This document shows positions 54,168-62,158 of a stretch of DNA of 64,000 nt, one piece after another; the stretch's first letter is position 1; every line of letters starts with the position of its first letter. The DNA is from FEN-1297 sp963710735 (lineage in GTDB: Bacteria; Bacteroidota; Ignavibacteria; Ignavibacteriales; Ignavibacteriaceae). The position numbers and the translations under genes are program-made. The notes beneath the pieces were generated by a model. The model ran no database searches and had not been told where the DNA came from. It saw nothing but the letters and a program-made list of their open reading frames with translations. Location: assembly GCA_963710735.1 (NCBI GenBank), contig CAVQBN010000004.1, positions 310,001-374,000 of the forward strand, given 5' to 3'.

Positions 54168-54923
54168 TTATTTCTCCATTCGGGTAGTATCAGGTAAAAA
54201 CTGAGGATTACCTTTTGGCTGCTGAACAGTATTTGCTTCAGGTTCTGTTAATTTCTGTATAGAATAAATTACCGCAGTATAAAAATTACCTTTGTACTTT
54301 TTGAAAAGTTCATATCCCTCAGTTTTTTCTGCAAGAAACGGCTGCATATTCCAGGCTAATTGAATTCCTACAAAAGCAAGAATAATAACCCAGAATCTGA
54401 AAACTTCAACACCCGTTCTGGGGTAAACGTTTTTTTGTTCGCAAGAAAATTTTAATGCGTCCAAGACAGTTTTCATACCGAATATTCCTCCTACTACAAA
54501 GATAGCTATGTGCAGCAGCTGAAGGAAATAGTAGTTACCACCCGTAAGTACAAACAGCATTATTATCGGCGTAAACGAAACCATAATTGCACCCGTAAGC
54601 ACATAACCCGAGAGTATAATTATAGCCATTTGCGACAACCGCATTTTGGAACCAAGAATAAATTGCAATACGAAAAAAGCCGGGAAACAAATTATAAGCG
54701 ATAAGAGGAATAATACAGGCACTTTAATTCCGGCAGTCAAAGCTTGAGCAAGTCCACTGTAAAAACCCATAATTACTCCGTAAAGAAATGTTAATCCAAT
54801 AAAGAGCAGAGTAAGTCGCCAGATACGGCCCCAGGTTTTTGTTTCATTAAAAATCTCGTCAAAGAATTCATCTTTATTATGAAGTCCGGGAACAAGATTT
54901 ATAAAGCTAAATTTCTTTTCCAT
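54168..54923 (-). CDS. Yip1-domain membrane protein
   Basis: A polytopic membrane protein of 251 residues from ATG 54923, chosen because AAAGGAA lies seven bases upstream; an in-frame ATG at 54962 would add 13 residues. After the N-terminal INLVPGLHNKDEFFDEIFNETKTWGRIW segment come five hydrophobic helices (from about residue 35 to 190), the Yip1-type layout, then a soluble tail with a Pro/Gln-rich end. Bacterial Yip1 proteins have no fixed function. It forms an operon with the small HTH gene. Confidence 0.75.
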   Translation of the reverse strand: MEKKFSFINLVPGLHNKDEFFDEIFNETKTWGRIWRLTLLFIGLTFLYGVIMGFYSGLAQALTAGIKVPVLFLLSLIICFPAFFVLQFILGSKMRLSQMAIIILSGYVLTGAIMVSFTPIIMLFVLTGGNYYFLQLLHIAIFVVGGIFGMKTVLDALKFSCEQKNVYPRTGVEVFRFWVIILAFVGIQLAWNMQPFLAEKTEGYELFKKYKGNFYTAVIYSIQKLTEPEANTVQQPKGNPQFLPDTTRMEK

Positions 54924-55386
54924 AGGAAGATTCCTTTCATAAAGGTTCTTCAAAATTTCCATACTTAATTTATATAGTTATTATTTTATAGTCAAGTTTA
55001 TTACTGTTTTTTATTGTTTGTTACTGTTTTTAATCACATTCAAACTAGTCTTTTATATGAATTCAACCAATCCGGAATAATTATTTAGTGTGCTTATACA
55101 AATGAAATTAGCAACCGGTTAAAACAGAGAATGCAGATTAACTACTTTATTATTAACGGCAAAAATCTATAAATCTGTGCTATCGGCGCAATAATTCTAA
55201 AATAATTATTATTATATTCACGGTCATTATTAAAAAGCTTGATGAAGTTCGGGTAGTGACACCGCTTTGATTGACGGAATAAAATGTTCATTTCCCTCAA
55301 ATACCGGACGTGATTAATCCGGTTTTTTCACCTCTGGTATTTACTCATGCAGGCCCTTAAGTTAAACCAACATAAGGAAGATTAAA
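54924..55386. other. Divergent intergenic region, Yip1 / M3 peptidase
   Basis: 463 bp. Near 54992-55034 there are two copies of TTACTGTTTTT and a TTATTGTTTG between them, a candidate operator. Toward the peptidase lies a terminator-like hairpin (55303-55328) listed separately. No open frame with a ribosome site recognised. Confidence 0.5.
55303..55328 (+). terminator. Terminator-like hairpin in the M3 peptidase leader
   Basis: Stem ACCGGA / TCCGGT with a 9-base loop, followed by TTTTT, 58 bp before the peptidase ATG and on the same strand. It could end a short leader transcript (attenuation) or a small RNA. Confidence 0.6.
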
Positions 55387-57534
55387 ATGATCCGAATTTT
55401 TAACAAAACCCTTTTCTGTATACTGTCATTTGGTGTTGCATCACTGATAATGGCAGCCACTGGCAATAATCAAACAAAAAGCAATTCCGGAACTAGTCAT
55501 AAGAATCCCTTTTTTGAACCCAGCAAACTGCCGTTCCAGGCACCGCCGTTCAATGAAATTAAGGATAGTGATTATAAACCGGCAATTGAAGAAGGAATGA
55601 AACAGCAATTAGAAGAAATTAAAAAAATTGCCGATAATCCTGCCACTCCTACATTTGAAAACACAATGGTAGCTCTTGAAAAAAGCGGTCAGATGTTAGA
55701 CAGAGTTAATTTAGTTTTTAATGCTGTAACAAGTGCAAATACAGATTCGGTTCTGCAGAAAGTGCAGGAGGAAGAAGCACCGAGACTTGCAGCGCACAAT
55801 GATGCAATTTTTCTAAATTCGAAATTATTCGAAAGAGTTAAATCAATTTATCAAAAACGCAATCTGCTGAAACTTGATAGTGAATCGCAGAAACTGATTA
55901 CATATTACTACGATAAATTTGTACATGCAGGTGCAAATCTTTCCAAGGAAGATAAAACCAAACTAAAAAAGTTAAATGAAGAAGAAGCAACACTTATAGC
56001 TAAATTTATTAATAAACTATTAGCCGGCACAAAAGCAGGTGCGTTAGTCGTCAGCAATAAATCGGAACTTGCAGGACTTTCTGCTTCACAGCTCGACGCA
56101 GCATCCCAGGCAGCAGCTTCAAGAGGACTTAAAGATAAATGGGTAATCCCTTTACAGAATACAACCCAGCAGCCTGATATTCAATCATTGGACAACAGAA
56201 ACACACGGAAAAAATTGTTTGAAAATTCCTGGAACCGTTGTGAAAGAAATGACGCAAATGATACCCGTTCGGATATTGAGCGTATCGCTAAAATTCGTGC
56301 GGAAAAAGCAAAACTGTTAGGCTTCCCGAATTATGCAGCATGGGTACTCGAAAATCAAATGGCAAAAACACCTCAGGCAGTTGAAAAATTTCTTTCGGGA
56401 ATGGTTCCAGCTACAGTTGCAAATGAGAAAAAAGAAGCGGCTGATATTCAGGCCTTCATTGATAAATCAGGTAACCACATTAAACTGGAACCGTGGGACT
56501 GGAATTACTACGGTGAAAAGCTTCGCAAGGAACGTTTCAATTTAGATGATTCTCAGATTCGGCCATACTTTGTACTTGAGAATGTAATTCAGAAAGGAAT
56601 TTTTTATGAAGCTCACGAACTGTACGGATTAACTTTTAAAGAACTTCACAATATTCCGGTTTACCAGAAAGATGTTCGCGTTTTTGAAGTATACGACAAA
56701 GACGGAAAGCCGCTTGCATTATTTTATGCCGACTATTTTAAGCGCGATAATAAAGGCGGCGGTGCATGGATGGATAATTTCGTTCAGCAGTCTAAATTGC
56801 TGGGAACAAAACCTGTCGTTTACAATGTTTGCAATTTTACTAAACCGGCACCGGGTCAGCCTGCTTTATTAAGTTATGATGATGTAACAACAGTATTCCA
56901 TGAATTCGGGCATGCTTTGCATGGAATGTTTGCTGATGAGGAATATCCTAGTCTTTCCGGTACAAATGTACCACGTGATTTTGTTGAATTTCCTTCGCAG
57001 TTTAATGAACACTGGGCACTTTATCCAAAGGTTCTCGAACACTATGCATTAAATTATAAAACAGGCAAACCGATACCGAAAGAACTGGTTGAGAAGCTTA
57101 AAAAAGCAAACAATTTTAACCAGGGTTATGATTTTACGGAACTTCTGGAAGCTGCTGATCTTGATATGGCATGGCATACTTTACCGGCAAGTGCGCCATT
57201 ACAAAATTCCGATAAGTTTGAAACTGCCAGTTTAAAGAAAGACGGTTTGTATATTCCTCAGGTGCCGCCACGTTACAGATCGAGCTATTTTATGCACATC
57301 TGGGGTAACGGATATGCCGCAGGGTATTATGCTTATCTCTGGTCGGAAATGCTTGATGATGATGCATACGACTGGTTCTTGAGTCATGGCGGACTAACCC
57401 GCGCGAACGGTGAACGTTTCCGCAAAATGATTCTTTCACGCGGAGCTACTGAAGATTACACAAAGATTTTCCATGAATTTACAGGACATGATCCGGAAAT
57501 CGGACCGATGCTGAAATACCGCGGACTGAAATAA
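55387..57534 (+). CDS. dcp: M3 family zinc metallopeptidase (Dcp-like peptidyl dipeptidase)
   Basis: Dcp-type enzymes release C-terminal dipeptides from peptides. The 715-residue protein has a signal peptide (about 1-23, ending IMAA), suggesting periplasmic or surface action, unlike cytosolic E. coli Dcp. The zinc motif HEFGHALHGM lies at 505-514 (HExxH 505-509), with the third ligand Glu in the DFVEFPSQFNEHW segment about 24 residues later. The helical N-terminal half and the C-terminal SYFMHIWGNGYAAGYYAYLWSEM are typical of M3A. It uses CG-richer codons than some neighbours but is otherwise normal. Start has GGAAGA upstream. Confidence 0.94.
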   Translation: MIRIFNKTLFCILSFGVASLIMAATGNNQTKSNSGTSHKNPFFEPSKLPFQAPPFNEIKDSDYKPAIEEGMKQQLEEIKKIADNPATPTFENTMVALEKSGQMLDRVNLVFNAVTSANTDSVLQKVQEEEAPRLAAHNDAIFLNSKLFERVKSIYQKRNLLKLDSESQKLITYYYDKFVHAGANLSKEDKTKLKKLNEEEATLIAKFINKLLAGTKAGALVVSNKSELAGLSASQLDAASQAAASRGLKDKWVIPLQNTTQQPDIQSLDNRNTRKKLFENSWNRCERNDANDTRSDIERIAKIRAEKAKLLGFPNYAAWVLENQMAKTPQAVEKFLSGMVPATVANEKKEAADIQAFIDKSGNHIKLEPWDWNYYGEKLRKERFNLDDSQIRPYFVLENVIQKGIFYEAHELYGLTFKELHNIPVYQKDVRVFEVYDKDGKPLALFYADYFKRDNKGGGAWMDNFVQQSKLLGTKPVVYNVCNFTKPAPGQPALLSYDDVTTVFHEFGHALHGMFADEEYPSLSGTNVPRDFVEFPSQFNEHWALYPKVLEHYALNYKTGKPIPKELVEKLKKANNFNQGYDFTELLEAADLDMAWHTLPASAPLQNSDKFETASLKKDGLYIPQVPPRYRSSYFMHIWGNGYAAGYYAYLWSEMLDDDAYDWFLSHGGLTRANGERFRKMILSRGATEDYTKIFHEFTGHDPEIGPMLKYRGLK

Positions 57535-58289
57535 AGAACGTTAAAGGATTATTTTAATTTAACATGTTGTCTCAGAAGTAATTATTTTTTGAAAATTAGC
57601 ACACTTATAACGCAGATTTTTTATTTGATAAATTACTTCCGGGACAACCTTCTTATAAAACCTTCAGATTCCCGTTAAGCGGCGAAAAAATTATTCTTTA
57701 TATACCATTAAACTAATCAACAAAATTAATTAGACTTACTCCAATTCCATATTTTTCAGAATCAATTTATTTTACATGATTAAATTTATTTCTTCTTGCT
57801 TTTAACAAAATAATATCTATTTTAGAATTAAATATTATTTATTTTCGTTACAGGGCGTGACCAACTAAAAATTCGATGATCAATAATTTTAGTTAAAAAT
57901 AGTATTATTATTTTATTATAATTATTTCCAAGGGGCTCTTTCTGGAAATATTATTCATCTGTTTTACTTTATAATATTGGTTTTATTATAAACAAAAGAG
58001 GGATAAATAAATTTTAATATTAATTTCAAAATCGACTCATCATTTAATTTCAAATGACACTATTAATAGAAGTTCTAATTCCAGAACTCTCTATTAATAT
58101 TGATTAAAAGCAAGGATGCTTGTAAAAGATAAAGTTACTCAGTTAGGGAATTAGACATGAGTATTACTATGTACTTAAATAATTTGATAAGCTTCCCGAA
58201 AAGAATAATTAGAAAATTATAAATGAGGATTCATGCTAAACTGGTTCAAATAAATAATTTATTTCTAAACAAATCTTAGGAGAGTACTT
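57535..58289. other. Long intergenic gap between two peptidase genes
   Basis: 755 bp. It contains the 83-bp inverted repeat 57566-57648 (listed separately), a weak palindrome AGAGTTCTGGAATTAG-like stretch near 58075-58095, and otherwise AT-rich sequence. A TAGGAGAG ribosome site at the end belongs to the subtilase. No supported gene. Confidence 0.5.
57566..57648. repeat. 83-bp inverted repeat with 18-bp arms
   Basis: Left arm GTTGTCTCAGAAGTAATT (57566-57583) and right arm AATTACTTCCGGGACAAC (57631-57648) pair over 18 positions with two mismatches, enclosing 47 AT-rich bases. This looks like terminal inverted repeats of a MITE or a decayed insertion sequence end pair rather than a terminator: the loop is long and no T-run follows. 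It begins 31 bp after the M3 peptidase stop. Confidence 0.65.
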
Positions 58290-59642
58290 ATGCGGAAATT
58301 ATTTTATTCTTCCATCGTTCTTTTGACCGTGTTCTTATTTTACAGCTGTAAAGAGACACCACCCGTCAGTCCATCGGATACCCAAAGTAATAGTACGGTC
58401 TCACCGCTAGCAAAAGTTAGTTATCCTACTGCCGATTATTTTCTAGTTCAATATACATCAAGCGACAATGATTTTATAAACACAGTTAAAGCATCCGGCG
58501 GTGTTGTGGATATTATTCACCCTGAAATTAAAGTTGCCAAAGTAAGTAAACTGACTGATAAGACAGCTGCTTCACTAGAAAAGAAGTCTGGTATAAAATC
58601 GGTTACACGCGATTTGCTTGTTCAGTGGGTAAAACCTGAAAGGAATGTTAATGAACAATCGATAGGAAGTGATGAAAGCTTCTGGGCGTTTCAATGGGCA
58701 CCGCAAGCAATTCACGCTCCGGAAGCATGGGATGCAGGGTTTACCGGACAGGGTGTTAGAGTAGCAGTAATAGACGGAGGCATTGCCAGTGGTCATATTG
58801 ATTTGAAAGATAATATTGATATGGCGGCATCTAAATCTTTTGTACCAGGTTTCAATTTTAATGAGGATACCGGTACATTCTGGCATGCAACACACGTAGC
58901 CGGCATAATAGCAGCCGAAGATAATGGTATCGGAACTATAGGAATTGCTCCGCACGCTACTATTATTGCATTAAAAGCATTACATAACGGATCAGGCAGT
59001 TTTGATGCAATAATTTCGGCAATTCTTTATGCCGCTAATGAAGCGGATGCAGATATAATTAATATGAGCCTCGGCGCAGTATTCCCCAGAAATTCCGTTG
59101 ATGCAGCAAAACTTATTACAGCACTTGGGCTTGCAATAAATTACGCTTATCAGAAAGGTGTAACTGTTATTGTTGCCGCTGGAAATGATGGTATTGATTT
59201 CGATCATGCAGGTATGTATGTATCAGAGCCGGCGGAAATACAGCATGTAATTTGTGTTTCGGCAACGGGTCCGACAGGTTTCGCCTACGGCGGAACAAAT
59301 TTTGACGATCCTGCTGAGTACACAAATTATGGACAATCTTTAATTAGCTTTGCAGCTCCGGGCGGTAACGATTTATTATACCCCAACGGCTATTGGTACT
59401 ATGATATGATCTTAAGTCCGAGTTACGGAACCGGGTCATACACCTGGGCTGACGGAACAAGTATGGCTGCCCCTAACGTAGCAGGAGTAGTTGCATTAAT
59501 TATTCAATCACACGGCGGCTCATTGAGCCCTGCAAAAGTTGAATCAATATTACGCTCCTCTTCAGATGATCTCGGGAAACCCGGCAAAGATGATTATTAT
59601 GGACTCGGCAGGGTTAATGCTTACAAAGCAGTAATGCAGTAA
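58290..59642 (+). CDS. Subtilisin-like serine protease (S8), lipoprotein
   Basis: The 450-residue protease has a lipoprotein signal ending at Cys 20 (FYSC), an inhibitor-type propeptide (about 45-115, YFLVQYTSSDNDFINTVK...) and the S8 catalytic domain (about 145-450). The triad is visible: Asp 162 (AVIDGG), His 199 (HATHVAGI) and Ser 391 (GTSMAAP); the oxyanion Asn is in VAAGNDG near 300. Cys 20 should attach it to a membrane, probably facing the periplasm or cell surface. No type IX C-terminal sorting domain is present. A strong terminator follows it and TAGGAGAG precedes the ATG. Confidence 0.94.
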   Translation: MRKLFYSSIVLLTVFLFYSCKETPPVSPSDTQSNSTVSPLAKVSYPTADYFLVQYTSSDNDFINTVKASGGVVDIIHPEIKVAKVSKLTDKTAASLEKKSGIKSVTRDLLVQWVKPERNVNEQSIGSDESFWAFQWAPQAIHAPEAWDAGFTGQGVRVAVIDGGIASGHIDLKDNIDMAASKSFVPGFNFNEDTGTFWHATHVAGIIAAEDNGIGTIGIAPHATIIALKALHNGSGSFDAIISAILYAANEADADIINMSLGAVFPRNSVDAAKLITALGLAINYAYQKGVTVIVAAGNDGIDFDHAGMYVSEPAEIQHVICVSATGPTGFAYGGTNFDDPAEYTNYGQSLISFAAPGGNDLLYPNGYWYYDMILSPSYGTGSYTWADGTSMAAPNVAGVVALIIQSHGGSLSPAKVESILRSSSDDLGKPGKDDYYGLGRVNAYKAVMQ

Positions 59643-59669
59643 GGTTAATTTTTTATCTTCTTTTAATAT

Positions 59670-59699
59670 TATCCCGGGAGAACATTCCGGGATATTTTT
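59670..59699 (+). terminator. Intrinsic terminator after the subtilase
   Basis: Stem TATCCCGG / CCGGGATA with a 9-base loop followed by TTTTT, 28 bp after the stop codon. Confidence 0.9.
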
Positions 59700-59769
59700 A
59701 ATTACTTAGTTTGCAAATACATTTAACAAAAAAATATTTCTAGTTTGATTATTAATTTATGTGAAGTAC

Positions 59770-60696
59770 TTAGAATGTGTATTTCATCCCTAATTGAAAA
59801 CCGTTAAAAGATATTGAGGGAAAAATTGTAAAAGCAGGTTTCTCACCATTCTGCGAAGGTAAATTTCTTACCGGCGCAATAATATTTCCAAAGGAGTATC
59901 CAAGTAAAAAAGCTAAAGGCAGGTCGCTGTACCAATGCATACCTTTACTTACTAAAGATACGCTCAATAGTCCAAGCAGCGGATAACCTACCGGTTTAAT
60001 CCATTTTTGGTCCGGATAATTATTAGCAATAACCGTAAGAATAGCTGTTGCTGTTGAAAGATGGCCTGAAGGGAAAGAATAAAATGCAGGCTGATCTTTC
60101 TGATATTGTTTAACGCTGGGGAAAGGATCCCAATCCCCTCCGTTTTCAGTAGAAGCGGAAGGGCTTTGCCTACCGGCTATTCTTTTTAAAACCTGAACCA
60201 GTAGTCCTGTTGAAATAATAGCTTCCGCAATATTGCTTCCGGTTTTAACGGCAGTCTCATCATGGAATATTAAACCGGGAACGGCAAACAAGGCAGCAGA
60301 TAAAAACTGGTATTTCCCATCCCCGATATTTACAGTTAGATCAGCAATTCTATGATCGATTAATGATTTTTTAAACAACATATGATCGGATTTCCATCCC
60401 TGCTGATCAACCAGCATTAGCGCTCCTGTTAAAGCACCAATCGTGAGATAAGTCGGAATTTCTTTTGAATTAAATGAATCCTTAAAAAAGGTAATATAAT
60501 CCGAAGGAATATTTGTAAACATTTTATGCCACGAAACTTGCTCATTGATGCTGTTTCCGGCTTCACTTTGAGTTGCTGGAGAATCTGACCCTGAGTCTGC
60601 AGTAGATATTAAATCAGATTGTTGAAAAGCAAAAATTCGAATCTGAAAAAATAAAAGTAATATGCAAAAAGTTTTAAGTAACGGTAGTTTTGCCAT
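59770..60696 (-). CDS. PAP2 superfamily phosphatase
   Basis: A 308-residue membrane-associated or exported phosphatase of the PAP2 (type 2 phosphatidic acid phosphatase) superfamily. A signal peptide (1-25, ending IFAFQ) is followed by the three catalytic motifs: KRIAGRQSPS (variant of the first), YSFPSGHLSTA with the PSGH core near 211, and SKGMHWYSDLPLAFLLGY with the nucleophile-type His. It has only a few hydrophobic helices around the motifs. Likely substrates are lipid phosphates such as undecaprenyl pyrophosphate or lipid A phosphates (inference). The C-terminus ends in a short beta-rich tail (GFQLGMKYTF) reminiscent of outer-membrane anchors. Confidence 0.9.
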   Translation of the reverse strand: MAKLPLLKTFCILLLFFQIRIFAFQQSDLISTADSGSDSPATQSEAGNSINEQVSWHKMFTNIPSDYITFFKDSFNSKEIPTYLTIGALTGALMLVDQQGWKSDHMLFKKSLIDHRIADLTVNIGDGKYQFLSAALFAVPGLIFHDETAVKTGSNIAEAIISTGLLVQVLKRIAGRQSPSASTENGGDWDPFPSVKQYQKDQPAFYSFPSGHLSTATAILTVIANNYPDQKWIKPVGYPLLGLLSVSLVSKGMHWYSDLPLAFLLGYSFGNIIAPVRNLPSQNGEKPAFTIFPSISFNGFQLGMKYTF

Positions 60697-60996
60697 TAAA
60701 TATTTGAAATGGGTAATTAAAAATTCAATTAAAAGTAATTAAAGTAATCCGCTTAATTATTTAACCTTATTTGAATGAATCCTAAAATCTTATTGGGTGC
60801 TAATATAATCTTTAAAAATCAATATTTTTAAAAAAATTATCTATCATAAAGCCGAAATGATCTCCATCATATATTAATCTGAAGGTATTGCGGAATGACT
60901 ATATAACTAAATAGAAGCCAAAAATAAAGTTGATTTTGATAAAGAAATTTAATCCGGAAAATATGGGATTGGAGTAAGTTTAATTAATTACTGAAG
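60697..60996. other. Intergenic gap upstream of the PAP2 gene
   Basis: 300 bp of AT-rich sequence between two same-strand genes. It should contain the PAP2 promoter; I see no gene or strong hairpin. Confidence 0.5.
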
Positions 60997-61722
60997 TTAC
61001 TTATCAATAAATATATTTTTATAAATAACATCCATCATTTCACCAATGTTTTGATCATTATTAATTGTCATTTCCTTCATTTCTATTACTTCATCATATG
61101 AATATTTGGGAAATTTATCTTTCAGCTCATTTACAACCTTCTGCACTTCTTCATCCTCCAAATCCAAATTATCTTTAATGTTATATGAATATAATTTTAG
61201 TTTTAGATTATCAGTCTCATTGCAAGTTTTAAATGCAAACTCTGTTTTAGGGATATAATCAATAACCGCATGTAAAAAATCATCGTGAAAGGTTTTATGA
61301 TAAGCAATGTATAATTTTGAAAACGACTTTATTATTTTAATTTCTTCATCTTTATAGTTTGAAATTCGTTTTTTAAACTTTTTTAATTGTTTATTATACT
61401 CCGGTGGATGGTCAACTGCATAAAGGTTATAGAAATAGGCAAGACTTTTTACATCTGAACTAAGCTTTGATTTGTCAATTTTTACAGATTCTCTTTGTGA
61501 ACATGCCTTTATAATAAATACAACTATTAAAATTGAAGACATTATCGTCAGCAATTTTAATGCTGTTAAGCTATACATCCTGATTATTTTAAGATTTGTT
61601 TCTGGTAAACATGATTTAGATAATGAGCGAATACTTGATTTATAGTATTCAAACAAAATCCAACCAATTACTCCACCGATACAAAATAAGGAAATCCAAA
61701 GTATAATAACTTCAATCATCAT
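60997..61722 (-). CDS. Membrane protein of unknown function
   Basis: The 241-residue protein has two N-terminal membrane helices (about 4-26, VIILWISLFCIGGVIGWILF, and 52-72, LTALKLLTIMSSILIVVFII-type) and a long soluble, lysine- and aspartate-rich, mainly helical C-terminal domain (about 80-241). I do not recognise a family. The start MM has AAAGGGG just upstream (reverse strand), so it is a real gene. It stands alone between the PAP2 gene and the tRNA, all on the reverse strand. Confidence 0.7.
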   Translation of the reverse strand: MMIEVIILWISLFCIGGVIGWILFEYYKSSIRSLSKSCLPETNLKIIRMYSLTALKLLTIMSSILIVVFIIKACSQRESVKIDKSKLSSDVKSLAYFYNLYAVDHPPEYNKQLKKFKKRISNYKDEEIKIIKSFSKLYIAYHKTFHDDFLHAVIDYIPKTEFAFKTCNETDNLKLKLYSYNIKDNLDLEDEEVQKVVNELKDKFPKYSYDEVIEMKEMTINNDQNIGEMMDVIYKNIFIDK

Positions 61723-62008
61723 TCACCCCTTTCTTTTACTCAAAATTATATTATGAGTTTTTTATTTAAGGAGGAAAAGTTATTACATTTTCTAATGTTA
61801 TTATGAACGGCTCGTCCTAAACATCACTACAATACATATTAAAAAGTATCTCTGCAATCCCTTTGAAATAATTTAATGAATTATTTGTAGAAAAACATTT
61901 ATTAAAGGTATTTTAATATTTTTTGATCTACTGTAACAGTTAAACTTTTTATAGCATAACCAGTATTCATTTTTTATCAGTAAATATTTAAGGAAGGAAT
62001 ATTTCTTG

Positions 62009-62092
62009 TGCCCGAAAGGGGACTCGAACCCCTACCCGCTTACGCGGACTAGACCCTGAACCTAGCGTGTCTACCAATTCCACCATCCGGGC
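62009..62092 (-). tRNA. tRNA-Leu (anticodon CAG)
   Basis: The reverse strand folds into an 84-nt class II tRNA. Acceptor arms GCCCGGA and TTCGGGC pair; the D-loop has GGTAGAC; the anticodon stem CTAGG / TCTAG encloses TTCAGGG-type loop with anticodon CAG; the extra arm CCGC-GTAA-GCGG marks a Leu or Ser type; the T-arm GGGGTTCGAGTCCCC is canonical. No CCA is encoded at the 3' end, so it must be added. It lies 66 bp upstream of the class A PBP gene stop, on the same strand. Confidence 0.97.
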
Positions 62093-62158
62093 AATAACAA
62101 AAACTATTTAAGAACTATAATCAAAATACGCTGCAAAGTTAAATCTTTTTAATAAATA

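Noticed and set aside
61723..62008. Small forward gene after TTAAGGAGG near 61770
   Set aside because: The following starts give frames of only a few codons, so there is no protein to support.
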